The notes: generated by a model not told the origin, from the letters alone. Numbered from the stretch's first letter, positions 37,839-45,258 are shown. The stretch: DNA of 64,000 nucleotides from Paracoccus onchidii (GCF_028294535.1 NZ_JAQBIE010000017.1:32638-96637); one strand, 5' to 3'. Made by a program: numbers and translations.

Positions 37839-38744
37839 ATGATGAAGAAAATTGCTCTCCTGTCCGGCACCGCCGCCATTCTGGCCGCCCTGTCGGTTCC
37901 CGCATTTGCACAGACCGAAATTGCGACGGGCGCAAATGCAGCTGGTGTGTCCGATGTCGAGGATCGCATCTCGGATATCGAAGACGATGTTCAGGACAAT
38001 TTCGACCGTTCGTCCGATTCTGACCGCTTTGGTCCCGCTGATCGCCGTCAAGGTTTGTCGGGCTCGATGTCGCTGGCCTATACCGGTCGCACCGGCAATA
38101 TCGAGAATCAGGACTTTACCCTTGCGGGACGTGTTTCCTACAACACCGGTCCGATTGCCCAGACCCTCGGCATGTCGCTTGAGTATGGCGAAGACGACGA
38201 CGGCAACACCGATACGGAAGAAACCAACGTCATCTATGACGCTCAGTATTACTTCAACGACCGCTTCTATGCCTTTGCCTTGGGCCGTTTCACGGTTGAT
38301 GGTCTGGTAGACGGGTTTGACAACTCGGACGAATCCGTTCGCGACACCGACGAAGATCTGGATCTGCGTCTTGATGGCTACCTTGGCTTTGGTCCGGGTT
38401 ACCGCGTGATCAACACCGATACGACAGCATGGCGTGTTCAGGGTGGTCTCGGGGTTCGTTACACCCAGACCGGCGAGCAGTACCGGACCGATGATTCCGA
38501 TACCGATGTCGGCTATATCCTGTCATCGCGCTTCTATCACAAGGTCAATGACAACGTCTTCCTGACCAACGATACCGACTACCTGACCTCGGATGTCAAT
38601 GACGTGATCACCAACGAATTCGGCGTCAATGTCCGCATGAGCGATCGCATCTCGACCCGCGTCAGCTATCTGACCGAATACCAGTCAGATCGCGCAATCC
38701 GCACCGACAACACCTTGGGTGTGGCTGTGGTCTACGGCTTCTGA
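37839..38744 (+). CDS. DUF481/YdiY-like outer-membrane beta-barrel protein
   Basis: 301 residues: signal peptide cleaved after PAFA (about residue 24), an acidic linker with repeated Asp/Glu (VEDRISDIEDDVQDNF), then alternating amphipathic strands ending VAVVYGF, a typical BAM-recognised terminal Phe. The block GLSGSMSLAYTGRTGNIENQ and the late GYRVINTDTTAWRVQGGLGV fit the DUF481 'salt-induced outer membrane protein' family. Strongly acidic loops. ATG ATG gives two starts (37839, 37842), both after GAGGA. Function unknown. Confidence 0.8.
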   Translation: MMKKIALLSGTAAILAALSVPAFAQTEIATGANAAGVSDVEDRISDIEDDVQDNFDRSSDSDRFGPADRRQGLSGSMSLAYTGRTGNIENQDFTLAGRVSYNTGPIAQTLGMSLEYGEDDDGNTDTEETNVIYDAQYYFNDRFYAFALGRFTVDGLVDGFDNSDESVRDTDEDLDLRLDGYLGFGPGYRVINTDTTAWRVQGGLGVRYTQTGEQYRTDDSDTDVGYILSSRFYHKVNDNVFLTNDTDYLTSDVNDVITNEFGVNVRMSDRISTRVSYLTEYQSDRAIRTDNTLGVAVVYGF

Positions 38745-38769
38745 GGCGCAATTCGCGTATGGGAACAGA

Positions 38770-38797
38770 AGGGGCGGGGTTGATCCCGCCCTTTTTC
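38770..38797 (+). terminator. terminator of the outer-membrane protein gene
   Basis: GGGCGGG (38772-38778) and CCCGCCC (38785-38791) form a perfect 7-bp stem with a 6-base loop, followed by TTTTT. 26 bases after the stop codon. Confidence 0.85.
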
Positions 38798-38805
38798 TTT
38801 GGCGC

Positions 38806-38845
38806 AAACAGGCCGCCTTGTGGCATTCACGAAGGCGGCCTGTTT
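38806..38845 (-). terminator. perfect 14-bp hairpin, likely terminator of a minus-strand RNA
   Basis: AAACAGGCCGCCTT (38806-38819) is perfectly complementary to AAGGCGGCCTGTTT (38832-38845), with a 12-base loop. The TTT at the 3' side of the stem gives a short U-tract in either direction. It lies 15 bases after the previous terminator stem, so it is redundant for the plus strand and more likely ends a transcript arriving from the right. Confidence 0.55.
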
Positions 38846-39018
38846 AAAGGTGGCGGGAACCGCAGCGACCGCGGCGGCGCAAGATTTCCCGAAAGCCTGG
38901 AGTACCAGGTGGGCGCCAGGTAACGAGACCAGGGCCTCGACAGAGCCAGCCCCCTCGGAAAAGTTATAGGCCAGTGGAAAAATGGCCCCACGCGAGAAGA
39001 GCAGAAACCCGCCGGTGA
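38806..39018 (-). ncRNA. candidate structured noncoding RNA (family not identified)
   Basis: No plausible protein frame. Reading the minus strand from about 39018, GGCGGG (39013-39008) pairs with CCCGCC (38857-38852) to close a rod of about 160 bases. Inside it, CTGC pairs with GCGG, CGCG with CGCG, and TTTCC with GGGAAA; hairpins GGCCA/TGGCC and CCTGG-TACT-CCAGG are also present. The 14-bp hairpin follows as terminator. Upstream on the same strand are TTGTCA (39053-39048) and, 17 bases on, TATCTG. Size and rod shape would suit a 6S-like RNA, but I cannot confirm identity from sequence alone. Confidence 0.35.
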
Positions 39019-39083
39019 CGACAGATAGGTGGCGCCATGCATTCTGACAAGTGGTCAGGTGAAAAAATGGCGTATGTCACATC

Positions 39084-39112
39084 TTGCAGAATGTTCTTGA
39101 AATGTTCTAGAA
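39084..39112 (+). promoter_or_regulatory. mmcB promoter with LexA (SOS) box
   Basis: TTGCAG (39084-39089), 17 bases, CTAGAA (39107-39112). The spacer holds GTTC-N7-GTTC at 39093-39107, a perfect alphaproteobacterial LexA box. Start of transcription would fall at about 39118-39119, at the ATG itself. Confidence 0.75.
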
Positions 39113-39118
39113 TTGACC

Positions 39119-39583
39119 ATGCTGTGTCACTCTGATCACCCACCGATAAAGCCCGGGCATATGCTGGCGCGGGGCGTCCTGCGGATGCTGCGCAGTCTTG
39201 ATCATTCGCCGATGACGGAATTTGTGCCCACCCGAGGCCTGCGTGTTGATGTGGTTTCAATCGGCCCCAAGGGGGAAATCTGGGTTGTGGAATGCAAAAG
39301 CAGCCGTGCCGATTTTGTCAGTGACAGGAAATGGCAGGGTTATCTTGAATGGTGCGACCGCTATTTCTGGGCGGTTGACGCGGGCTTTCCCAGCGAGGTG
39401 CTGCCAGAATGCTCTGGGCTGATCCTCGCCGATGCTTATGGTGCGGACATCATCAGGATGCCTGAAGAAAGGCGACTTGCACCGGGAAGACGCAACAAGC
39501 TGACCCGGCAAATCGCCCGGGCTTCGATCGCGCGCCTTCAGGTCTTGACCGATCCTGATTCGTTTAACGGCGCGGAGGTCTAG
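39119..39583 (+). CDS. mmcB: MmcB family DNA repair protein
   Basis: 154 residues: RGLRVDVVSIGPKGEIWVVE, CKSSRADFVSDRKWQGYLEW, LPECSGLILADAYGADIIRM, the MmcB (PF06319) pattern related to PD-(D/E)XK nucleases with the VECKSS core. In Caulobacter mmcB is LexA-regulated and gives mitomycin C resistance. The perfect SOS box directly before the start agrees. With the promoter as placed, the mRNA would be leaderless. A TTG at 39113 and an ATG at 39161 are alternatives. The 3' end overlaps the convergent small gene by 20 bases. Confidence 0.88.
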   Translation: MLCHSDHPPIKPGHMLARGVLRMLRSLDHSPMTEFVPTRGLRVDVVSIGPKGEIWVVECKSSRADFVSDRKWQGYLEWCDRYFWAVDAGFPSEVLPECSGLILADAYGADIIRMPEERRLAPGRRNKLTRQIARASIARLQVLTDPDSFNGAEV

Positions 39584-39782
39584 GTTTGCCACCCTTCTTG
39601 CCCATGCTCTTGACCGCCTCCACAGCTGCCATGAGTTCTTCGGCAATTTCGGTTGCTTCTTCGGGGTCGAAATCCAGGGGCAAATCGACACCTTCGGCCT
39701 CGACATAAATTCGAATCATACCCTGGTCGGTCGGTCCGACCTGCAAATTCGCCGAAATATTGCTTTCGCTGTTGATGCTCAC
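39564..39782 (-). CDS. small conserved protein, DUF6324-like
   Basis: 72 residues: an N-terminal part of alternating strands (ANLQVGPTDQGMIRIYVEAE), DLPLDFDPEEATEIAEELMA, then a basic tail KKGGKPRPPRR. I recognise it as a short Rhodobacteraceae family (DUF6324 as I recall it). No function is known. GTG start at 39782 with AAGGA seven bases upstream; an ATG two bases earlier is out of frame. It overlaps the end of mmcB. Confidence 0.7.
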   Translation of the reverse strand: MSINSESNISANLQVGPTDQGMIRIYVEAEGVDLPLDFDPEEATEIAEELMAAVEAVKSMGKKGGKPRPPRR

Positions 39783-39846
39783 ATTGTGATCCTTGGTTGG
39801 AATGTCGCTTTCTGTAACTTGAGACGAGATTTACGGCAAGTCGGGC

Positions 39847-39875
39847 TTGCAACCCGTTCGCGGTCGCTTTAAAGA
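39847..39875 (+). promoter_or_regulatory. candidate promoter of tRNA-His
   Basis: TTGCAA (39847-39852), 17 bases, TAAAGA (39870-39875). It is placed 10 bases before the mature tRNA 5' end. Confidence 0.4.
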
Positions 39876-39885
39876 ACGCATCCGT

Positions 39886-39962
39886 GCCGCCTTAGCTCAG
39901 TTGGTTAGAGCGCTAGATTGTGGATCTAGAGGTCCCCCGTTCAAGCCGGGGAGGCGGTACCA
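39886..39962 (+). tRNA. tRNA-His (GTG), without encoded G-1
   Basis: A complete cloverleaf: acceptor GCCGCCT (39886-39892) with AGGCGGT (39952-39958), which includes a G1-U72 pair. D-arm AGCTCAGTTGGTTAGAGC; anticodon stem CTAGA/TCTAG with loop TTGTGGA, anticodon GTG at 39920-39922; T-arm CCCCG-TTCAAGC-CGGGG. CCA is encoded at 39960-39962. The base before G1 is T and base 73 is A, so the usual G-1:C73 identity pair is absent, as known for many alphaproteobacteria. Confidence 0.96.
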
Positions 39963-40146
39963 CTCAGACAGAAAACACATGGCTTTCTAAACAGATGCTT
40001 GGCCATTGTGATTTTTCGGTGTCGCGCTAATGTTTCGGAATAATGTTGGTACGTTTGCCGAATTTTTTCGGTCAATGGAACGATCTGTCATCGGTTCGGG
40101 TTGTAATGCCTGAAACGAATCAAAGTCTTGAGGAAAGGAAATTCCC

Positions 40147-40581
40147 ATGGCGCAGACGAAAGCCACGACGGAACAAGCCAAGCGTGACGTCAAGGATGCC
40201 GCAGCAGAAGCGCAGCGTGACCTGGATGACGGCGCCAAGAATATTGCCGATGAGATCAAGGCCACGGCCGAAAACCTGGCTGACAATTCCGGGATGGACC
40301 GGCTGAAGGAACGCGGCACCGAGTTTGCCAACAAGGCGCGGGAAACCGGACGGGAATATTCAGATCGTGCGCGTGAGAAAGGCAGCGAATATGCTGATCG
40401 GGCGCAACAAGAGGCCGAACGGCTGTATGCTGCCGGGCAACAACAGGCGGATCAGGCGGCGCATTACGCAGGGGCGCGCTACGATGACCTGGCCGAAGCG
40501 GTTCGCCGAAATCCGGTGCAGTCGCTTGGAATTGCAGCCGGGATCGGTTTTCTGGCCGGCTTGATTCTGGCTCGTCGATAA
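40147..40581 (+). CDS. DUF883 (YqjD/ElaB-like) membrane-anchored protein
   Basis: 144 residues: a long, highly charged Ala-rich helix with LEA-like repeats (TEQAKRDVKDAAAEAQRDL; ETGREYSDRAREKGSEYADR), then RRNPVQSLGIAAGIGFLAGLILARR, the DUF883 C-terminal glycine-rich membrane anchor. E. coli YqjD/ElaB/YgaM are stationary-phase inner-membrane proteins that bind ribosomes. GAGGAAAGG is upstream. It is 11 bases before the next gene; together they resemble yqjD-yqjE. Confidence 0.83.
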   Translation: MAQTKATTEQAKRDVKDAAAEAQRDLDDGAKNIADEIKATAENLADNSGMDRLKERGTEFANKARETGREYSDRAREKGSEYADRAQQEAERLYAAGQQQADQAAHYAGARYDDLAEAVRRNPVQSLGIAAGIGFLAGLILARR

Positions 40582-40592
40582 GGGCGCTGTTG

Positions 40593-41231
40593 ATGTTTGA
40601 CTATGCGCGACGCCTGCAATTGGCGCTGGGTGACACGGCGCGCCGCTCGGGGATGAAAGTTGCCGCGGGCGCGCTGGTCGTGATCGGCGCCGGGTTTTTG
40701 ATCGCCTCCTTGTGGTCTTGGCTTGCAACGGGCTTGGGGCTGGGTCCGACAATTGCGTCGCTGATCGTTGGCGGGGCCTTTGTTTTTCTGGGCCTGATTG
40801 CCTTTCTGCTTGCGTCCAAGCCCCGACACAGAATGCCAACCAGCGATGATTTGCGCCGCGAAGTCGAGGCAAGGGTCAATATGGCGGCGGACGCGGCGGT
40901 AGATCGTGCCCGCGCCGAAGCCATGCGCTTTGCCGGAATGGCAGAGCACAAGGCGCGTTCGGTCATGGGGAATGTGGGCCTGCGTGCCAGTAGTGCCGAG
41001 CGCCGCGCACAGGATGTCGCACGCGATGCGGCTGAACGCAGCGGTTTGACGGAAGAGAACTTGCGCGCGGCTCAAGAACGAATGGACCAGGCAGCAGCAG
41101 CGACGTCGCGGGCGGCAAATTCAAATGCTGGCAGCATGGCCAAATTGGCCGGAGCCTTTGTCATCGGGCTTGCCTTGGCATCCAAACTGGGGTCACGGCG
41201 CGAGGATCCCGATCGCCATACCGAGCTGTGA
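40593..41231 (+). CDS. phage holin family/YqjE-like membrane protein
   Basis: 212 residues: two membrane helices (about residues 22-50 and 55-75; AAGALVVIGAGFLIASLWSW, LIVGGAFVFLGLIAFLLA), then a charged Ala-rich cytoplasmic helix, and a third hydrophobic segment near the C-terminus (LAGAFVIGLALASKL). This resembles the DUF1469/YqjE 'phage holin superfamily III' layout, with an extended tail. AAGGG precedes the ATG at 40593. Function unknown; co-transcription with the DUF883 gene suggests an envelope-stress role (inference). Confidence 0.65.
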   Translation: MFDYARRLQLALGDTARRSGMKVAAGALVVIGAGFLIASLWSWLATGLGLGPTIASLIVGGAFVFLGLIAFLLASKPRHRMPTSDDLRREVEARVNMAADAAVDRARAEAMRFAGMAEHKARSVMGNVGLRASSAERRAQDVARDAAERSGLTEENLRAAQERMDQAAAATSRAANSNAGSMAKLAGAFVIGLALASKLGSRREDPDRHTEL

Positions 41232-41244
41232 GATCGGCTGCCCG

Positions 41245-41634
41245 TCAGGCTGCCGCGTTCTGCGCTAGCAAATGTCGCGCAAGCAGATGCAGATCCTCTT
41301 GAGTGAAAGGTGATGGCAGGCTGAACCAGCCGGGTCGGGCCGGTATGGTATCCGGGTCATCACCCATCCGCGTGACGATCGCCGGGGGTGTGACGCCCGC
41401 TGGCAACGCGAAATCCAGCGCGTCAATCTGTTCCACGCCGAGTTTGGTCACGAACACATGTCGCTTGGGTGACAACGGCGCAGAGGTTCGAATGTGATCG
41501 ATGACATCCTTGACCTTCAGGAAGTGCAGCACCGTGCATCCCGGCATTGCAGCAGCCAGCCCGCCCTGCATATCGGCAGCGACGAAGTGATCTTTCTCCA
41601 GCACCAGAAATTCAAAGCTTGCAGCGACTGACAT
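41245..41634 (-). CDS. receiver-like protein lacking the phosphoacceptor Asp
   Basis: 129 residues. Begins like a response-regulator receiver (FEFLVLEKDHFVAADMQGGL, the acidic start motif reduced) and ends with a beta5-like stretch and C-terminal helix (SLPSPFTQEDLHLLARHLL). The expected phosphoacceptor strand reads HVFVTKLGVEQ, with no Asp. No output domain. Start at 41634 lies 44 bases after the DUF1850 stop; an in-frame ATG at 41706 would overlap that gene. Fold assignment is by pattern and tentative. Last gene in the TRAP transporter direction. Confidence 0.55.
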   Translation of the reverse strand: MSVAASFEFLVLEKDHFVAADMQGGLAAAMPGCTVLHFLKVKDVIDHIRTSAPLSPKRHVFVTKLGVEQIDALDFALPAGVTPPAIVTRMGDDPDTIPARPGWFSLPSPFTQEDLHLLARHLLAQNAAA

Positions 41635-41678
41635 GCACCGATCATCACATTCCCGAAGGGTGATTGCAATCTGCGCTG

Positions 41679-42056
41679 TCAGTTCGGCGGAGAATGGCTC
41701 GGGCATGGACGCAACAGCAAAGGGGCACCCGCATCCTGGCCGAATTCGTGGCATTCAAGATTGTCACAGATTGTCCAGCCGCCATCAGTCGCGCCGCTGG
41801 CTGCAAGAACCAATTCGGATTGCGGCGGCAGATCGGGTGTCCAATGCCACCAGCCGTTTCGCAAAACCGCACCGGGTCCGGGATCCATGCCCGCGCCAGA
41901 ACCCTTGACTGATGCTTCTTGCAGAACCAGATGTGAATCGACGATCTGCCAATTTTCCTGCCATTGAACATGCTCGACGGAATGCTGCCAATGCAGCTGG
42001 AATTCGGGGCGTCCCAATGTCAGGATCGCCGCACCTACAAGAAGGCAGTTGCTCAT
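41679..42056 (-). CDS. DUF1850 domain-containing protein
   Basis: 125 residues: short N-terminal hydrophobic segment (NCLLVGAAILTL), HSVEHVQWQENWQIVD, LQEASVKGSGAGMDPGPGAVL, GWWHWTPDLPPQSELVLAAS, GWTICDNLECHEF, the DUF1850 pattern. The family is nearly always linked to fused TRAP permeases, suggesting a periplasmic accessory role. The start overlaps the permease stop (ATGA). Confidence 0.85.
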   Translation of the reverse strand: MSNCLLVGAAILTLGRPEFQLHWQHSVEHVQWQENWQIVDSHLVLQEASVKGSGAGMDPGPGAVLRNGWWHWTPDLPPQSELVLAASGATDGGWTICDNLECHEFGQDAGAPLLLRPCPSHSPPN

Positions 42057-44137
42057 ACGGGCCTGCGCATCCACCAGACCACCCCGAACAGCACAGTCAG
42101 CGCCCATCCCGCCTGATCACTGAACGGCAGGGCGGCAATCAGCAGAAAGGCCGCAGCCGCCGTCAGAATACGTTCCCACAGCGCAAGCGGGCGGGCGAAC
42201 CAGCCAATGACGGTCAAGCCCCACAAACCGATCGCCAGAACGCATTTCAGCACGATATAGGCGACAGCAGGTGCATAGCCGACAGACACCGCCAGCGGTC
42301 CCCCATCCTGCAGCATCAAGGCGGGCGTATAGACGGCCATATAGGGTATCACGAAGCCTGCTGCCGCGACCTTGAGGGCCTCGAAGCTGATCCTGAGGCC
42401 ATTTTCCTTGGCGATCGGCGCAGCGGCGAAACAGGCCAGAGCAACCGGTGGTGTCAGGTCCGCCAGAATGCCGAAATAGAAAACGAACATATGGCTGACG
42501 ATCAGCGGCACGCCCAGTTCCAGCAGCGCGGGGGCCGCAATGGTCGAGGTGATGATATAGTTCGGAATCGTCGGGATCCCCATACCCAGCACGATACAGG
42601 TGATCATGGTCAGCACGAGAGACAGGATCAGACTGTCCTTGCCGACCGAGACGATATACAAGCCAAAGGTATTGGCTGCGCCAGTCAGGGTCATTGTGGC
42701 AATGATGACCCCGACCAATGCGCAGGCAATGCCGACGGGCAGGGCGGTCTTGGCCCCCTCGGCCAGACTGTCGATGACCTGACGGATCGTTTCGCGCCCC
42801 CCGGACCTTGCGGCATTCCAGATCAGCAATATCGCGATTGCAAACCACAGGGCGTTGTTGCCGAACTCAAGGAAACTGGCGGCGATCAGGGCGAGGCCGA
42901 TCCAGAAGATAATCCGCAGCACCCCTTGCGGCAGCCCCAAAACGGCCGAGGCACCCAGGATCAGCATGATCGTCAGGGCGAGGCCGATCGTACCGGCAAA
43001 CAAGGGTGTATAGCCAGAGAACAGCAGATAGACCAGCACCGCCAGTGGCAGGATCAAAAACCACCCTTCACGCAGGGCAAGTCGGGCTGAGGGCAGCTTG
43101 TCCTTGTCCATCCCACGCAAATTGCGCCGCCCGGCTTCAAGGTGAACCATCCAGAATGCGCTGGCGAAGTAAAGCAAGGCAGGGATGATCGCGGCTCTGA
43201 CGACCTCGAGATAGGCGACCCCAAGTGTTTCAGCCATGATAAAGGCGACGGCCCCCATGACCGGGGGCATGATCTGCCCCCCCATCGAGGCCGTGGCCTC
43301 GACCCCGCCGGCAAAGGCGGGCCGGTAACCAAAGCTTTTCATCAGTGGTATGGTGAATTGGCCGGTCGTGACCACATTCGCGACCCCTGAACCGGAAATC
43401 GTTCCCATAAGGCCCGAACTGACAACCGAAACCTTTGCGGCGCCGCCCATCCGGTGCCCGACCAGCCCAAGCGAGACATCGGTAAACAGCTTGATCATCC
43501 CCGCCTTTTCAAGAAAGGAGCCGAACAGGATGAACAGGAAGATATAGGTCGCGGACACATAAAGAGGCGTGCCGTATATGCCTTCGGTGCCAAAGCTCAT
43601 CTGTTCGACGACCTGGGAAAAATCGTAGCCGCGCGTTACCAGCGGACCGGGAAAATACTGGCCAAACAGGGCATAGACAAGAAACAGGCCGGCAACGATC
43701 GGCAGGGCCGGTCCCATGACTACATAGGCGGCCGCAAATGTCGTGATCAATGCAATGACGCCGATGATGACATCCGTCTGGTTCAGCATGCCCGAGCGCA
43801 TCATCAGCGGCACATATTCGGCCCATTGATAGGCCGCAACGATCACACCAAGAACGCCAAGGGTCCAGGACAGGATCTTCGCCCCGCGCCCTTTTCCACG
43901 CAGCGCCGCCAACAATGGAAAGCACAGCAATATCAGGAATCCCAGATGCAAGGCACGCTGGATCTGACTGTTCAGGTTGACGATATGGGCCGCAATGGCG
44001 ATCTGATACAATGAGAACGCCACCGCGATCCAGTAAAGCAGCCTGCCTTCACGCCCCCCGGGAAAGCTGTCTGCCAACGGGTCATGCAGCCCCAGATCGG
44101 GGGTGTCGGCCGGGGCGGGATGCTGCGCTTGAGTCAT
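42053..44137 (-). CDS. fused TRAP transporter permease (4TM/12TM, TAXI type)
   Basis: 694 residues with about 16-18 membrane helices. The small-subunit part (about 30-170) is fused to the large DctM-like part, with PLYVSATYIFLFILFGSFLE, GLMGTISGSGVANVVTTGQF, TIPLMKSFGYRPAFAGGVEA, TASMGGQIMPPVMGAVAFIM and GMGIPTIPNYIITSTIAAPA. Sodium- or proton-driven uptake of an unknown organic acid with a TAXI binding protein. ATG 44137 was chosen for GGAAA upstream; 44152 is the alternative. Confidence 0.93.
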   Translation of the reverse strand: MTQAQHPAPADTPDLGLHDPLADSFPGGREGRLLYWIAVAFSLYQIAIAAHIVNLNSQIQRALHLGFLILLCFPLLAALRGKGRGAKILSWTLGVLGVIVAAYQWAEYVPLMMRSGMLNQTDVIIGVIALITTFAAAYVVMGPALPIVAGLFLVYALFGQYFPGPLVTRGYDFSQVVEQMSFGTEGIYGTPLYVSATYIFLFILFGSFLEKAGMIKLFTDVSLGLVGHRMGGAAKVSVVSSGLMGTISGSGVANVVTTGQFTIPLMKSFGYRPAFAGGVEATASMGGQIMPPVMGAVAFIMAETLGVAYLEVVRAAIIPALLYFASAFWMVHLEAGRRNLRGMDKDKLPSARLALREGWFLILPLAVLVYLLFSGYTPLFAGTIGLALTIMLILGASAVLGLPQGVLRIIFWIGLALIAASFLEFGNNALWFAIAILLIWNAARSGGRETIRQVIDSLAEGAKTALPVGIACALVGVIIATMTLTGAANTFGLYIVSVGKDSLILSLVLTMITCIVLGMGIPTIPNYIITSTIAAPALLELGVPLIVSHMFVFYFGILADLTPPVALACFAAAPIAKENGLRISFEALKVAAAGFVIPYMAVYTPALMLQDGGPLAVSVGYAPAVAYIVLKCVLAIGLWGLTVIGWFARPLALWERILTAAAAFLLIAALPFSDQAGWALTVLFGVVWWMRRPV

Positions 44138-44163
44138 GACGGTTTTCCGCATTGTGGCGAACT

Positions 44164-44185
44164 GCCGGGGTCCGCAGACCCCGGC
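44164..44185 (-). promoter_or_regulatory. intercistronic hairpin between TAXI binding protein and permease
   Basis: GCCGGGGTC (44164-44172), loop CGCA, GACCCCGGC (44177-44185): a perfect 9-bp stem without a uridine run. Such stems often protect the upstream binding-protein message or reduce permease expression. Confidence 0.5.
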
Positions 44186-44215
44186 CTGATGTTGGGTTTC
44201 CCTTGCCTGAAGGCG

Positions 44216-45172
44216 CTATTTTGCCGCGACACCGACCTCGTCGTAATAGCGTTGTGCGCCAGGATGCACGGGAATGGGCATACCGGTCAGTGCGTTCTCG
44301 ACCTCGATGCTTGATGTGGCAGCATGCGCAGCCTTGAGCGTATCAAGGTTTTCATACATCAGCTTGGTCATCTGATAGGCCAGATCGTCGCTGACATCCT
44401 GCGAACTGACCAGGAAATTGATGACGGCAACGGTCGCCACATCTTCGGTCTGCCCGTCATAAGTGTTGGCCGGGATCGTTTCCGCGATATAAGGCGCCCC
44501 AAGCTTTCCGGCGATTTCATCTGGGATGGACACGACCGAGATCGGAATCGATGTCGAAAGATCCTTGAGCGAAGCGACGCCCAGCCCGGCGGATTGCAGC
44601 GTGGCGTCCAGCTGACGGTTTTTCATCAGCTCGACTGATTCCGCGAATGGCAGAAACTCGACTTTTCCAAGATCATCATAGGACATTCCAGCCGCGGCAA
44701 GAATGGCGCGGGCATTCAGTTCAGTTCCGGATTTCGGGGCGCCAACTGACAGTGCCTTGCCTTTCAGGTCCTCCAATGAGGTGATGCCGGATTCCTCGCT
44801 GGCGACGATCTGGATAAAGTTCGGATACATCGCAGAGATTCCGCGCAGCTTCTCAAGCGGCTGGGGAAAACCGGCCTCGGGATTGCCTTCACCGGCGAAT
44901 TTGACCGAATCCCCCAAGGCGATGCCGATCTCGCCCTTGCCTTGCTGCAAGAGGTTCAGGTTTTCAACGCTGGCTTTCGTGGACTGAACCTGCACTTTCG
45001 CATCGGGGATCGCGTCGGAATAGATCTTCGAAAGCGCCCCCCCGACCGGATAGTAAACGCCGGATGTTCCGCCGGTCAGGATATTGATGAACTGTTGCGC
45101 AGATGCCGAAACCGGACCCATCGCAAATGCCGCACCGAACGCGACCCCGGCGAGCTTAGCAAGAATTTTCAT
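44216..45172 (-). CDS. TAXI family TRAP transporter solute-binding protein
   Basis: 318 residues: signal peptide ending VSASAQQ, then INILTGGTSGVYYPVGGALS, VQSTKASVENLNLLQQGKGE, LEDLKGKALSVGAPKSGTEL and IPANTYDGQTEDVATVAV, the TAXI (NMT1-like) pattern. It captures the substrate in the periplasm for the fused permease downstream. GGGAGG lies 5 bases before the ATG. The ligand is unknown. Confidence 0.93.
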   Translation of the reverse strand: MKILAKLAGVAFGAAFAMGPVSASAQQFINILTGGTSGVYYPVGGALSKIYSDAIPDAKVQVQSTKASVENLNLLQQGKGEIGIALGDSVKFAGEGNPEAGFPQPLEKLRGISAMYPNFIQIVASEESGITSLEDLKGKALSVGAPKSGTELNARAILAAAGMSYDDLGKVEFLPFAESVELMKNRQLDATLQSAGLGVASLKDLSTSIPISVVSIPDEIAGKLGAPYIAETIPANTYDGQTEDVATVAVINFLVSSQDVSDDLAYQMTKLMYENLDTLKAAHAATSSIEVENALTGMPIPVHPGAQRYYDEVGVAAK

Positions 45173-45258
45173 ATAGACCTCCCTTATTATTCAGGAAGGT
45201 TACGGGCGTTGTGCGAACAGGTCAAAGGTGATTGTCGGTTTGCTGATGCCAAACAGAA

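Noticed and set aside
37531..37839. 102-codon plus-strand frame in the leader of the outer-membrane protein gene
   Set aside because: No ribosome-binding site, Cys/Arg-rich random composition, overlaps an inverted repeat.
38849..38915. Plus-strand segment AGCCTGGAGTACCAGG resembling the B12-box of cobalamin riboswitches
   Set aside because: The rest of the riboswitch core is missing upstream and no cobalamin gene follows.
41912..43090. Long plus-strand frame (392 codons) antisense to the TRAP permease
   Set aside because: Rich in Gln, Asp, Arg and His, as expected for the antisense of a hydrophobic GC-rich gene; no domain or ribosome-binding site.
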